From: Leisingera sp. ANG-M7
GTDB taxonomy: Bacteria; Pseudomonadota; Alphaproteobacteria; Rhodobacterales; Rhodobacteraceae
Assembly: GCF_000813965.1 (NCBI RefSeq)
Contig: NZ_JWLI01000001.1
Span: 434,001-498,000 of the forward strand
Length of the DNA stretch: 64,000 nucleotides
Direction of reading: 5' to 3'
Shown here: one piece after another, positions 1-8,448 of the stretch
How positions within the stretch are numbered: the stretch's first letter is position 1
How the letters are laid out: each line of letters starts with the position of its first letter
The notes under the pieces: generated by a model
Database searches by the model: none
What the model was told of the DNA's origin: nothing
Seen by the model: only the letters and a program-made list of their open reading frames with translations
Made by a program: the position numbers and the translations under genes

Positions 1-973
1 CCTGCTCAAAGGCAGAAAAGATCCATTTCATCTGCGCGGGCTCAATCCCGATGCCGGAATCGGAGACTTGAATACACAGGGGCAGCGCTGAGGCTGCGGG
101 GGCATAGGCGACGCTGACGGTGACATGGCCGTCTTCGGTGAACTTGATCGCGTTGCCCAGAAGGTTCATCAGGATCTGGCGGATCTTGCTGGCGTCGCCG
201 ACAAATTCATGCGGCACGTCTTCGGGATACTCGATGCGCAGATCAATCCCCTTGTAGGCGGCCCTGGCCCACAGGAGGGTTCCCACGTCCTGAACCACGT
301 CCCGCAGCGAAAACGGCGCATCGTGCAGGGAGATCTTGTCAGCCTGGATCTTGGAGAAATCGAGCACGTCGTTGATCACAGTCAGCAGGGCCGTCGCGGA
401 ATTGAAGATCGTATCGGCAAACAGCTGCTGCTGTTCGTCCAGGTCGGTTTCTTTCAGCAGCTCGCACATGCCGATGATGCCATTCATCGGCGTCCGGATC
501 TCATGGCTCATGTTGGCGAGAAACCGTTCCTTGGCCTGGCTGGCCTCCTCGGCCTTATCCAGGGCCATCCGGGTCAGCTCCAGCGCCTCGTCGCGCTCCC
601 GCTCAGTCGTGATGTCCGTCGAAGACCCGACAAGATAGGTCATGCGCCCGTCCGCGCCGAACACGGGACGAAGCGTGGTGCTGAGGTATTTCTCCTTGTT
701 CTGGGTCGGGAGGACGATGTCGTAGGTTGCCTCCCTGCCGCTGCTGATGACGGCCAGATGGTGGTTCAAAGCGCGGCGTCCAGTTGCCCCGCCGTAAAGT
801 TCGAGTGCGGTCTTGCCCGCAAAATCGCTGTGCTCGAACTTGGTGAACTCCCGCGACTTGGTGTTCATGTGCACGTAGCGCGGCAGCCCGTCTTCGCCCA
901 CCTTCAGGACAATCACCGCAATCTCGACTGCGTCTAGAACGCCGAAATGATCTGAAAATTCATCGTGCTGCAC
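1..973 (-). CDS. PAS-domain hybrid-type sensor histidine kinase, 5' part (C-terminus off the left edge)
   Basis: Signal-transducing histidine kinase. The 324 visible residues contain an N-terminal PAS domain (about residues 10-120), a short helical linker, a HisKA domain with the H-box [13 protein letters not shown] (phospho-acceptor His about residue 157), and the start of the HATPase domain with the N-box [10 protein letters not shown] (about 270) and the G1 box DSGIGIEP (about 304). No membrane segment or signal peptide is seen, so it is probably a soluble cytoplasmic sensor. The chosen start is a GTG with AGGA about 8 bases upstream; no in-frame ATG lies nearby. The reading frame continues past base 1, so the rest of the ATPase domain and any receiver domains are missing. 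The H-box sequence is typical of hybrid kinases, so a downstream REC domain is likely but not visible. The input signal is unknown. It is divergent from prfC. Confidence 0.9.
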   Translation of the reverse strand, partial: MQHDEFSDHFGVLDAVEIAVIVLKVGEDGLPRYVHMNTKSREFTKFEHSDFAGKTALELYGGATGRRALNHHLAVISSGREATYDIVLPTQNKEKYLSTTLRPVFGADGRMTYLVGSSTDITTERERDEALELTRMALDKAEEASQAKERFLANMSHEIRTPMNGIIGMCELLKETDLDEQQQLFADTIFNSATALLTVINDVLDFSKIQADKISLHDAPFSLRDVVQDVGTLLWARAAYKGIDLRIEYPEDVPHEFVGDASKIRQILMNLLGNAIKFTEDGHVTVSVAYAPAASALPLCIQVSDSGIGIEPAQMKWIFSAFEQ

Positions 974-1005
974 GTATCGTTCCTGAGACGGGAGAGCTTT
1001 TGAAA

Positions 1006-1042
1006 TCCTGTAACACACAGTTGCAGCGCAATTGTTACAGGA
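1006..1042. promoter_or_regulatory. 10-bp inverted repeat between divergent kinase and prfC genes
   Basis: TCCTGTAACA at 1006-1015 is the exact reverse complement of TGTTACAGGA at 1033-1042, with a 17-base spacer. A further TTACAGG lies at 1057-1063. The position between two divergent genes and the perfect arms suggest a binding site for a dimeric regulator; the regulator is not recognised. Confidence 0.45.
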
Positions 1043-1159
1043 AAAGCGTTAGCAATTTACAGGCAAAACATTCGATGTCACTGCGGAATGCACGTCCAAC
1101 GAGGCCCTGGGCCTCCGTTTTTCTTGCCTCTTTCGCGGTTTGTGGATACAGCCACCCGC

Positions 1160-2767
1160 ATGTTGGACACCGCTGCAAACCGCCCCGAACTGCCCGCCGA
1201 AATTGCGCGGCGCCGGACCTTTGCGATCATCTCGCACCCGGACGCCGGCAAGACCACGCTGACTGAAAAGTTCCTGCTGTACGGCGGTGCGATTCAGATG
1301 GCCGGCCAGGTGCGCGCTAAGGGCGAGGCACGTCGCACGCGCTCGGACTTCATGCAGATGGAGAAGGACCGCGGGATCTCTGTCTCGGCGTCCGCGATGT
1401 CCTTTGATTTCAGCGGTTTCCGCTTCAACCTGGTGGACACGCCGGGCCACTCGGACTTTTCCGAGGACACCTACCGCACGCTGACGGCGGTGGATGCGGC
1501 GGTGATGGTGATCGACGGCGCCAAGGGCGTGGAAAGCCAGACCCAGAAGCTGTTCGAGGTCTGCCGCCTGCGTGACCTGCCGATCCTGACCTTCTGTAAC
1601 AAGATGGACCGCGAAAGCCGCGACACCTTTGAGATCATCGACGAGATCCAGGAAATGCTGGCGATCGACGTGACCCCGGCCAGCTGGCCCATCGGTGTCG
1701 GCCGCGATTTCATCGGCTGCTATGACATGCTGCGCGACCGGCTGGAACTGATGGACCGCGCCGACCGCAACAAGGTGGCGGAAAGCATCGCGATTGAGGG
1801 CCTGGACGACCCCAAGCTGGCCGAGCATGTGCCTGCGCATCTGCTGGACAAACTGCTGGAAGAGGTCGAGATGGCGCGCGAACTGCTGCCCGCCCTGGAC
1901 CCGCAATCGGTGCTTGAAGGCCACATGACTCCGATCTGGTTCGGCTCTGCCATCAACTCCTTTGGCGTGAAGGAGCTGATGGACGGCATCGGCAAATACG
2001 GCCCCGAGCCGCAGCCCCAGTCAGCCGAGCCGCGCCAGGTTGCACCGGAGGAGAAGAAGGTTGCGGGCTTTGTGTTCAAGGTTCAGGCCAACATGGACCC
2101 CAAGCACCGCGACCGGGTGGCCTTTGTCCGGATGGCCTCAGGCCACTTCAAGCGCGGCATGAAGCTGACCCATGTGCGCACCAAGAAACCGATGGCGGTA
2201 TCCAACCCGGTGCTGTTCCTGGCCTCTGACCGGGAGCTGGCCGAAGAAGCCTGGGCCGGAGATATTATCGGCATCCCGAACCACGGTCAGCTGCGCATCG
2301 GCGACACGCTGACCGAGGGCGAGGCGATCCGGGTGACCGGCATCCCGTCGTTTGCCCCGGAGCTGCTGCAAACCGTGCGAGCTGGCGATCCGATGAAAGC
2401 CAAGCACTTGGAAAAGGCGCTGATGCAGTTCGCCGAGGAAGGTGCTGCCAAGGTATTCAAACCCTCGATCGGCTCCGGCTTCATCGTCGGCGTGGTGGGC
2501 CAGCTGCAGTTCGAAGTTCTGGCCAGCCGGATCGAGATGGAATACGGCCTGCCGGTGCGGTTCGAGGCAAGCCAGTTCACCTCCGCCCGCTGGGTCAGCG
2601 GCGACAAGGCAGCGGTGGATAAGTTCATCAATGCCAACAAGCAGCACATCGCCCATGACCACGACGGCGACATCGTCTATCTGACCCGCCTGCAATGGGA
2701 CATCGACCGGGTGGTGCGGGATTACCCGGATTTGAACCTGACCGCGACCAAGGAAATGATGGTCTGA
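1160..2767 (+). CDS. prfC: Peptide chain release factor 3
   Basis: Class II release factor GTPase that recycles RF1/RF2 from the ribosome after peptide release. The 535-residue protein has the P-loop HPDAGKTT (about residues 26-33), the switch II motif DTPGHSDFSED and the NKMDRE guanine-specificity motif, then EF-Tu-like beta-barrel and RF3 C-terminal domains. Length is normal for RF3. The frame is open further upstream, but the ATG giving MLDTAANRPELP is preferred because family conservation begins here. No clear Shine-Dalgarno sequence precedes it. It stands alone: a divergent kinase lies upstream, and a strong intrinsic terminator starts 3 bases after the stop. Confidence 0.96.
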   Translation: MLDTAANRPELPAEIARRRTFAIISHPDAGKTTLTEKFLLYGGAIQMAGQVRAKGEARRTRSDFMQMEKDRGISVSASAMSFDFSGFRFNLVDTPGHSDFSEDTYRTLTAVDAAVMVIDGAKGVESQTQKLFEVCRLRDLPILTFCNKMDRESRDTFEIIDEIQEMLAIDVTPASWPIGVGRDFIGCYDMLRDRLELMDRADRNKVAESIAIEGLDDPKLAEHVPAHLLDKLLEEVEMARELLPALDPQSVLEGHMTPIWFGSAINSFGVKELMDGIGKYGPEPQPQSAEPRQVAPEEKKVAGFVFKVQANMDPKHRDRVAFVRMASGHFKRGMKLTHVRTKKPMAVSNPVLFLASDRELAEEAWAGDIIGIPNHGQLRIGDTLTEGEAIRVTGIPSFAPELLQTVRAGDPMKAKHLEKALMQFAEEGAAKVFKPSIGSGFIVGVVGQLQFEVLASRIEMEYGLPVRFEASQFTSARWVSGDKAAVDKFINANKQHIAHDHDGDIVYLTRLQWDIDRVVRDYPDLNLTATKEMMV

Positions 2768-2770
2768 GAG

Positions 2771-2800
2771 AACGCCCGGGAACCCCGGGCGTTTTTCTTT
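2771..2800 (+). terminator. Rho-independent terminator of prfC
   Basis: AACGCCCGGG and CCCGGGCGTT form a perfect 10-bp stem with a 3-base loop, followed by a T-rich tract. It starts just after the prfC stop codon. Confidence 0.9.
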
Positions 2801-2866
2801 GCTAGGCTTGCGCTTTTGCCTTCCGGAGGAAATGGTTGTGAAAAACGGCAAGGCAAGAGGCAGGCA

Positions 2867-3808
2867 ATGGCGGATCAGGGTGTCAAATGGGGCATCGTCA
2901 GCACCATAAAGGCGGACGCCGAAACAATTTTGAACTTTTCCGCGTACCATTTGGACCTGGGCGCACACCGGCTGCACGTCTACCTGGATGAACCGAATCC
3001 CGAGGCCTATGCACAGCTGAAACAGCACCCCAAAGTGCGGGTCACGGTGTGCGACGGCAGCTATTGGCAGAAACGCTGCGGCTACCGGCCTGCCAAACAC
3101 CAAATGCGCCAGATACAGAATTCCGCCCATGCCTATCAGCGGATTCAGACTGATTGGATTGCCCATATCGACGTGGACGAGTTTCTATGGCCCGCTAAGG
3201 ACTTAGGGCAAATCCTCGCCGCCCTGCCCTCCAGCATTTTAAGCGCCAAGATACGCCCGATTGAAGCGCTGTCGGGACATGACGGCCAATTCAAGGCGAT
3301 GATCCCAAGGGGACCGGACCGTGAGACAGAGGTGCGCACCGTCTACCCGGCCTTCGGAGGGTTCTTGAGGGGCGGTTTCCTCAGCCACACAGCCGGCAAG
3401 ATCATTGCCAGGACGGGCGTGCCGCAGGCGGAGGTGCGCATTCACAATATGTATTTAGCAGGCAAAAGGATCAAAGCGTCCACCGCTCTGGAAGAAGTCG
3501 ACCTTTGCCATTGCCATGCTCTGAGCTGGGAACAGTGGCAAACCACCTACCAGTACCGTTTGCAGCGCGGCTCATACCGGCCCGGATTGAAGCCAGGGTA
3601 TTCGCGGCTTTTTGGCGGATTGAACTCACATGAGCTTCTGTCGCTGATCGAAGAAGAGCACGGCCAAGACGGCCTGCGCAGCTTCTTTGATGAGGTCAGC
3701 GCCCGGGATCCTGAGGTTTACCGCAAGCTGCAGGAACGCGGGCTGGTGCGGAATCGCCCGCTCGCCCTGACCGAGAAACGGCAAAAACACTTCCCCGGTT
3801 TTGGATGA
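2867..3808 (+). CDS. Glycosyltransferase family 2 protein
   Basis: Probable sugar transferase of the GT2 (Glyco_tranf_2_4-like) group. The 313-residue protein has no signal peptide or membrane span. It begins with a short nucleotide-binding strand (GIVSTIKAD) and carries a DxD-type metal site in HIDVDEFLWP (Asp102 and Asp104). These features resemble the cytoplasmic enzymes annotated as glycosyltransferase family 2 in roseobacter genomes, but donor and acceptor cannot be told from sequence. The ATG chosen has AGAGG 6 bases upstream. A different ATG at 2832 has a better ribosome-binding site but reads another frame. The gene is isolated between the prfC terminator and the rhlE promoter, and its codon use looks less GC-biased than its neighbours, so horizontal gain is possible. 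Confidence 0.75.
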   Translation: MADQGVKWGIVSTIKADAETILNFSAYHLDLGAHRLHVYLDEPNPEAYAQLKQHPKVRVTVCDGSYWQKRCGYRPAKHQMRQIQNSAHAYQRIQTDWIAHIDVDEFLWPAKDLGQILAALPSSILSAKIRPIEALSGHDGQFKAMIPRGPDRETEVRTVYPAFGGFLRGGFLSHTAGKIIARTGVPQAEVRIHNMYLAGKRIKASTALEEVDLCHCHALSWEQWQTTYQYRLQRGSYRPGLKPGYSRLFGGLNSHELLSLIEEEHGQDGLRSFFDEVSARDPEVYRKLQERGLVRNRPLALTEKRQKHFPGFG

Positions 3809-3863
3809 ATTGTTTCCAATTTGCCGATCCCGGCGACGAAAACCCTGCAAAACCCGGCATTAA

Positions 3864-3892
3864 TTGACCTGCGCATGGGATTTTGCTATGCC
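3864..3892 (+). promoter_or_regulatory. Candidate sigma-70 promoter of the RNA helicase gene
   Basis: TTGACC at 3864-3869, a 17-base spacer, and TATGCC at 3887-3892. It would give a 5' leader of roughly 90 bases before the rhlE start. Alphaproteobacterial -10 boxes are often this degenerate; not proven. Confidence 0.4.
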
Positions 3893-3991
3893 CCGCCACG
3901 AGCCGGCAGCTGCCACACCGCATGACCTTTTGCGGAGCCGGCTGCAACACACACGCGCGGGCCAGGTCAGTGTCCGCAATGACGGATGCAT

Positions 3992-5395
3992 ATGACAAAA
4001 TTCACCGATCTGAACCTTAATCCCAAGGTCCTCAAAGCTATTGAGGAAGCCGGGTACGAAACCCCAACCCCGATTCAGGCAGGGGCCATCCCTCCGGCGC
4101 TGGAGGGGCGTGATGTTCTGGGAATCGCCCAGACCGGCACCGGCAAGACCGCGTCGTTCACGCTGCCGATGATCACGCTTCTGGCCCGCGGCCGTGCCCG
4201 CGCCCGGATGCCGCGCAGCCTGGTGCTGTGCCCGACCCGCGAGCTGGCCGCCCAGGTGGCGGAGAACTTCGACACCTATGCCAAGCATGTGAAGCTCACC
4301 AAGGCGCTGCTGATTGGCGGGGTCTCCTTCAAGGAGCAGGATGCGCTGATCGACAAAGGCGTCGACGTGCTGATCGCCACCCCGGGCCGCCTGCTGGATC
4401 ATTTCGAACGCGGCAAGCTGCTGCTCACCGGCGTGCAGATCATGGTGGTGGACGAGGCCGACCGGATGCTCGACATGGGCTTTATCCCGGATATCGAGCG
4501 CATCTTCTCGCTGACGCCGTTTACCCGCCAGACGCTGTTCTTCTCCGCCACCATGGCACCGGAGATCGAACGGATCACCAACACCTTCCTGTCCGGCCCT
4601 GCCCGCATCGAAGTGGCCCGCCAGGCCACCGCGTCAGAAACCATCGAACAGGCTGTGGTGCAGTTCAAGGCGTCGCGCCGCGACCGCGAGGGCAGCGAGA
4701 AACGCAAGGTACTGCGCGCGCTGATCGATGCTGAGGGCGACAAGCTGACCAACGGCATCATCTTCTGCAACCGCAAGACGGACGTGGATATCTGCGCGAA
4801 ATCGCTCAAGAAATACGGCTATGACGCGGCTGCCATCCACGGCGACCTGGATCAGAGCCAGCGCACCAAGACGTTGGATGCCTTCCGCGAGGGATCCTTG
4901 CGCATTCTGGTCGCCTCAGACGTGGCCGCACGCGGGCTGGACGTGCCAAGCGTCAGCCATGTGTTCAACTTTGACGTTCCGGGCCATGCCGAGGACTACG
5001 TCCACCGCATCGGCCGCACCGGCCGTGCCGGGCGCGAAGGCAAGGCGATCACCATCTGCATCCCGCGCGACGACAAGGCCCTGGCGGCTGTCGAGGGCCT
5101 GATACAGAAGGAAATCCCGCGGCTGGAGAACCCGGTCAAGCCGGAACCCAAGACGGAAAAATCTGCCCGGTCCGCAAAAGCAGACAAGGCAGACAAGGCA
5201 GACACGGATACCCGCGAGAGCCGCAAGGCCGAGAGCCGCGAGCGCCGCAGGGATGAGAAGCCTGCACAGAAACAGGAGCGGTCATCGGGCCGCGGCGGCA
5301 AGCACGGTAAGCGCGACGACAAGGCTGTGGTCGGCATGGGTGACCACCTGCCGAGCTTCATCGCGCTCAGCTTTGCCGAGCGCCGCGCCAGCTGA
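3992..5395 (+). CDS. rhlE: DEAD-box ATP-dependent RNA helicase, RhlE type
   Basis: ATP-driven RNA unwinding enzyme of RNA decay, ribosome maturation or cold adaptation. The 467-residue protein has all core motifs: Q-motif GYETPTPIQ (21-29), Walker A AQTGTGKT (46-53), PTRELA, DEAD (154-157), SAT (185-187) and HRIGRTGRAG near the end of the RecA2 domain. A basic, charged, low-complexity tail (from about 385, with repeated KAD triplets and RGG-like stretches) should bind RNA non-specifically. An ATG six bases upstream would add two residues; the ATG giving MTKF is preferred from family alignments recalled and from spacing to a GACGGA element. It is monocistronic, with its own candidate promoter and a strong terminator. 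Confidence 0.92.
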   Translation: MTKFTDLNLNPKVLKAIEEAGYETPTPIQAGAIPPALEGRDVLGIAQTGTGKTASFTLPMITLLARGRARARMPRSLVLCPTRELAAQVAENFDTYAKHVKLTKALLIGGVSFKEQDALIDKGVDVLIATPGRLLDHFERGKLLLTGVQIMVVDEADRMLDMGFIPDIERIFSLTPFTRQTLFFSATMAPEIERITNTFLSGPARIEVARQATASETIEQAVVQFKASRRDREGSEKRKVLRALIDAEGDKLTNGIIFCNRKTDVDICAKSLKKYGYDAAAIHGDLDQSQRTKTLDAFREGSLRILVASDVAARGLDVPSVSHVFNFDVPGHAEDYVHRIGRTGRAGREGKAITICIPRDDKALAAVEGLIQKEIPRLENPVKPEPKTEKSARSAKADKADKADTDTRESRKAESRERRRDEKPAQKQERSSGRGGKHGKRDDKAVVGMGDHLPSFIALSFAERRAS

Positions 5396-5420
5396 TCCCT
5401 GCAGATTCCGTATTTTTAAG

Positions 5421-5450
5421 AGGCCGCCCTCCCCGGGGCGGCCTTTTTTT
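5421..5450 (+). terminator. Rho-independent terminator of rhlE
   Basis: AGGCCGCC and GGCGGCCT pair around a short CCCCG-type loop and are followed by seven T residues. It begins 25 bases after the rhlE stop. Confidence 0.9.
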
Positions 5451-5602
5451 GTGGTATCCAGGCCTGCCTGCGATGCACATGCAGCATGGCCACCTTTGCG
5501 CTTGCAGCATAGCGGGTCTTCGATCTTGGCCGGCGTAATTCGGCGCAATGCGGCGTATTGCATCCATCAACACGAAACGCGCCATTGATGATGGGCTACG
5601 CC

Positions 5603-5782
5603 ATGAATACCAACGACACCAAAACCCTGACCATTTCCCAGTTCCAGGCCATTGAAGCCCGCGCCCACGAGTTGCGCGCAGAGGCCTTTGCCGCCATGAT
5701 GCGCCGCCTGTTCGGTGCTCTGTTCAGCGCTCCGCGCAAGGTGGTCTCCTGCCCCAGCTGCGCCCGTCCGCTGCACGGCTGA
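5603..5782 (+). CDS. Small RSP_7527-family-like protein with C-terminal CxxC
   Basis: A 59-residue protein of unknown function. The N-terminal half (QFQAIEARAHELRAEAFAAMM) is an amphipathic helix resembling the small Rhodobacteraceae proteins named RSP_7527 family. The C-terminus holds a single CPSC motif (half of a zinc knuckle or a redox pair) just before the stop. Two in-frame ATGs at 5588 and 5591 would give a slightly longer protein; none of the starts has a strong Shine-Dalgarno sequence. The assignment rests on the helix pattern, small size and location between two strong terminators. Arg and Ala richness fits a peripheral membrane or nucleic-acid-binding peptide, but that is inference. 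Confidence 0.6.
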   Translation: MNTNDTKTLTISQFQAIEARAHELRAEAFAAMMRRLFGALFSAPRKVVSCPSCARPLHG

Positions 5783-5813
5783 GACGTCTGCCGCTCCCTG
5801 TGGAGCTGCACCT

Positions 5814-5860
5814 GAAAAGAGAAACGCCGCGTGCCCCAAGGGCCGCGGCGTTTCTCTTTT
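5814..5860. terminator. Bidirectional intrinsic terminator between the small gene and rnj
   Basis: AAAAGAGAAACGCCGCG pairs with a near-perfect complement across a short CCCCAAGGG-region loop. The A-rich 5' arm and T-rich 3' arm allow termination on both strands. It serves the plus-strand small gene and the 3' end of the long minus-strand nuo-rnj operon. Confidence 0.9.
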
Positions 5861-5989
5861 CCAGGCGGTGCCGGTTTGGGCCCGCGCCGCAGACCCGTCA
5901 GGGGCTGCAGCGCCAGGCCCAACCGGGGCTGCAGTATCTTAAATGCGGCATGGGCCAAGCGGGAGAGCCGACCTGCACTTCCCGCCGGG

Positions 5990-7657
5990 TCAGCGCATGC
6001 GGCTGACCACCACCGTGACCTCGGGCTTCTTGCCGATCTCCGCCTGGGCGGTCTGGCGGGTGATGCGGCGCAGCTCCTGTTCCAGCCTGTCGTCGTCACG
6101 CAGGGTCTTGGCTCCTGCGCGCATCAGGAACTGGTTGAGGTCCTCTTCCAGCACCTCTACCAGTGCGGCGTTGGAGGTGCCGGTTTCGGCCAAGCCTTTG
6201 AGGTCGCACCAGGGCTCACCCAGCGGCTCGTCTTCTTCGTCCAGGATCACCGTCACCAGAACATGACCGTTCAGCGCCATACGGATGCGGTCGCGCACGA
6301 TGCCATCCATCGCACCGTATTTGACGGATCCATCCAGATAGGTACGGCCGGTCTCGATCCACTCGGTCACAGACGGCGCATCTCCGGACAGGTCCATCAT
6401 CATGCCGTTTACCACCACAGCGCTGGCAATGCCCTTGGCCTCCCCCAGCCGCGCGTGCTGGCGCAGGTGGCGGTGCTCGCCGTGCATCGGGATCAGCATC
6501 TTGGGCTTAAGCAGGTTATGAACCACCTCCAGGTCCGGGCCGTTGGCGTGGCCCGATACGTGGTAGAGACCGGAGCTGTCATCAACCACATCCACCCCCA
6601 TTTCGGAGAACTGGTTGATGATGCGGATAACCCCCTTTTCGTTGCCTGGGATGGTCTTGGAGGAGAACAGGAACAGATCGCCCTCTTTCAGCTCCAGCCC
6701 GCGGTACTTGCCGCGCGCCAGCTGTGCAGTGGCGGCGCGGCGCTCGCCCTGGCTGCCGGTGGTGATCAGCATCAGGTTGTCGCGCGGCACGTTGGCGGCG
6801 TCTTCCGGGCTGATCACCTTGGGGAAATCCACCAGCACGCCGGTTTCCACAGCAGCCTCGATCATCCGGCGCATGGCACGGCCCAGCAGCACCACGGAGC
6901 GGCCGGCCTTCACCCCGGCCTCGGCCAGGGTTTTCACCCGTGCGACGTTGGAGGCGAATGTGGTAGCCGCAACCAGCCCCTTGGCCTCGGAGAACAGATT
7001 GGTGATTTCTTCCGGCAGCTCAGACTCCGAACGGCCGGGATGCTTCGAGAACACATTGGTGGAATCGCAGACCAGCGCCTGGATGCCGTCCTTGGCGATA
7101 TCCGCCCACATCTCCGGGTCAAAGGGCTCGCCCACCAGCGGGTTCGCGTCCAGCTTGAAGTCGCCGGTGTGCACCACCCGCCCCGCCGGGCTGTCAATCA
7201 CCAGCGCGCCGCTTTCGGGGATGGAGTGGCTCATCGGGGCGACACCGACGGTGAAAGGGCCGAGCTTGGTTGTCTCCGGCCAGGCCTGCACCGTGTGCAC
7301 ATTGGCCGGGTCGTGGCCCGCCTCTTCCATTTTGCGGCGCGCCAGGTTTGCGGTGAAGGCGCGTGCGTAGACCGGCACGTTCAAATGCGCATAGAGGTGG
7401 GCAATAGCGCCGATGTGGTCCTCGTGCCCGTGGGTGATGAAGATGCCCTCCAGCCGGTCGGCGCGCTCCTTCAGCCATGTAATGTCGGGCATGATCAGGT
7501 CCACGCCGGGTGTGGTGTCCATGTCCGGGAAAGTTACGCCCAGGTCGACCAGGACCAAGCGTTCCTTGCCCTGCGGTCCATAGCCGTAGACATAGGCGTT
7601 CATGCCAATTTCACCCGCCCCGCCGAGGGGCAGGTAGATCAATCTATCACTGCTCAT
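5990..7657 (-). CDS. rnj: Ribonuclease J
   Basis: Metallo-beta-lactamase/beta-CASP RNase with 5'-3' exonuclease and endonuclease activity, acting in rRNA maturation and mRNA decay. The 555-residue protein has the zinc motif HGHEDH (76-81), further metal His residues (MSHSIPES), HTGDFKLD, the beta-CASP domain in the middle with TTGSQGE, and the late SGHAN and PMHGEHRH motifs. Length is normal. Its ATG overlaps the end of coaX by 4 bases, so it is probably translationally coupled. It is the last gene of the nuo-birA-coaX-rnj operon. Alphaproteobacteria commonly have RNase J beside RNase E. Confidence 0.95.
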   Translation of the reverse strand: MSSDRLIYLPLGGAGEIGMNAYVYGYGPQGKERLVLVDLGVTFPDMDTTPGVDLIMPDITWLKERADRLEGIFITHGHEDHIGAIAHLYAHLNVPVYARAFTANLARRKMEEAGHDPANVHTVQAWPETTKLGPFTVGVAPMSHSIPESGALVIDSPAGRVVHTGDFKLDANPLVGEPFDPEMWADIAKDGIQALVCDSTNVFSKHPGRSESELPEEITNLFSEAKGLVAATTFASNVARVKTLAEAGVKAGRSVVLLGRAMRRMIEAAVETGVLVDFPKVISPEDAANVPRDNLMLITTGSQGERRAATAQLARGKYRGLELKEGDLFLFSSKTIPGNEKGVIRIINQFSEMGVDVVDDSSGLYHVSGHANGPDLEVVHNLLKPKMLIPMHGEHRHLRQHARLGEAKGIASAVVVNGMMMDLSGDAPSVTEWIETGRTYLDGSVKYGAMDGIVRDRIRMALNGHVLVTVILDEEDEPLGEPWCDLKGLAETGTSNAALVEVLEEDLNQFLMRAGAKTLRDDDRLEQELRRITRQTAQAEIGKKPEVTVVVSRMR

Positions 7658-8436
7658 GCGTCAGTACCGTTATCCTTATTGTATTTATGGATGATCTGAA
7701 GCCCGTGCATGGTGAGGTCATCCTCAAATGCGTCAAACAGATCAGCAGATTGCTGGAACAAAGGCGCCAGTCCGCCTGTCGAGATCACTTTCATCGGCAC
7801 CGCCCGCTCCGCCTTGATGCGGGTGCAGATCTCGCGCACGAGGCCGACATAGCCCCAGAACACGCCGGATTGCATGCAGGCGACGGTGTTGGTGCCGATC
7901 ACGTTCTGCGGCTTGGAAATGTCGACATGGGGCAGCGCCGCGGCAGCCTGGTGCAGCGCCTCAAGGCTGAGGTTCACGCCGGGCGCGATCACTCCGCCGA
8001 CATAGGCGCCATCCTCGGCCACCACGTCAAAGGTGGTGGCGGTGCCAAAGTCCACCACGATCAAGTTGCCGCCGTAAGTGTCGAAACCGGAAACCGTGTT
8101 AACCAGCCGGTCGGGGCCGACCGCGGTACCCTCATCCACCCGCACCGCGACAGGCAGCAGGCATTCGGGTTTGCCAACAACCAAAGGCCGGGTGTTGAAA
8201 TAGCGGTCTGCCAGAACACGCAGGTTGAACACCACCCGCGGCACGGTGGAGGAGATGATCATGTCGGTGATATCCGCCTCGATCCCCTGCAGCCGCATCA
8301 GCGTGCTCAGCCAGACGTAATACTGATCAGCCGTGCGCTGCCACTCGGTGGCGGTGCGCCACATGCCGATGAACTTCTCGCCGTCATAGATCGAGAAGAC
8401 TGTATTGGTATTGCCGCAATCAACTGCCAGAAGCAT
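7654..8436 (-). CDS. coaX: Type III pantothenate kinase
   Basis: Phosphorylates pantothenate with ATP, the first step of coenzyme A synthesis, using the CoaX fold (acetate/sugar kinase superfamily) rather than the CoaA fold. The 260-residue protein shows the phosphate-binding DCGNTNTVFS (6-15), the GPDR motif and VDFGTATTFD (adenosine and metal site), all diagnostic of CoaX. A strong AGGAAGGAG ribosome-binding site precedes the ATG. It lies 12 bases after birA and overlaps rnj by 4 bases. No CoaA-like gene is visible in the window, so this may be the main pantothenate kinase. Confidence 0.95.
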   Translation of the reverse strand: MLLAVDCGNTNTVFSIYDGEKFIGMWRTATEWQRTADQYYVWLSTLMRLQGIEADITDMIISSTVPRVVFNLRVLADRYFNTRPLVVGKPECLLPVAVRVDEGTAVGPDRLVNTVSGFDTYGGNLIVVDFGTATTFDVVAEDGAYVGGVIAPGVNLSLEALHQAAAALPHVDISKPQNVIGTNTVACMQSGVFWGYVGLVREICTRIKAERAVPMKVISTGGLAPLFQQSADLFDAFEDDLTMHGLQIIHKYNKDNGTDA

Positions 8437-8448
8437 TGCTGCTCCTTC

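Noticed and set aside
5831-7699. A 622-codon plus-strand open frame opposite RNase J
   Set aside because: Same antisense effect: the minus strand encodes a full RNase J with all motifs, and the plus frame begins inside a terminator hairpin.
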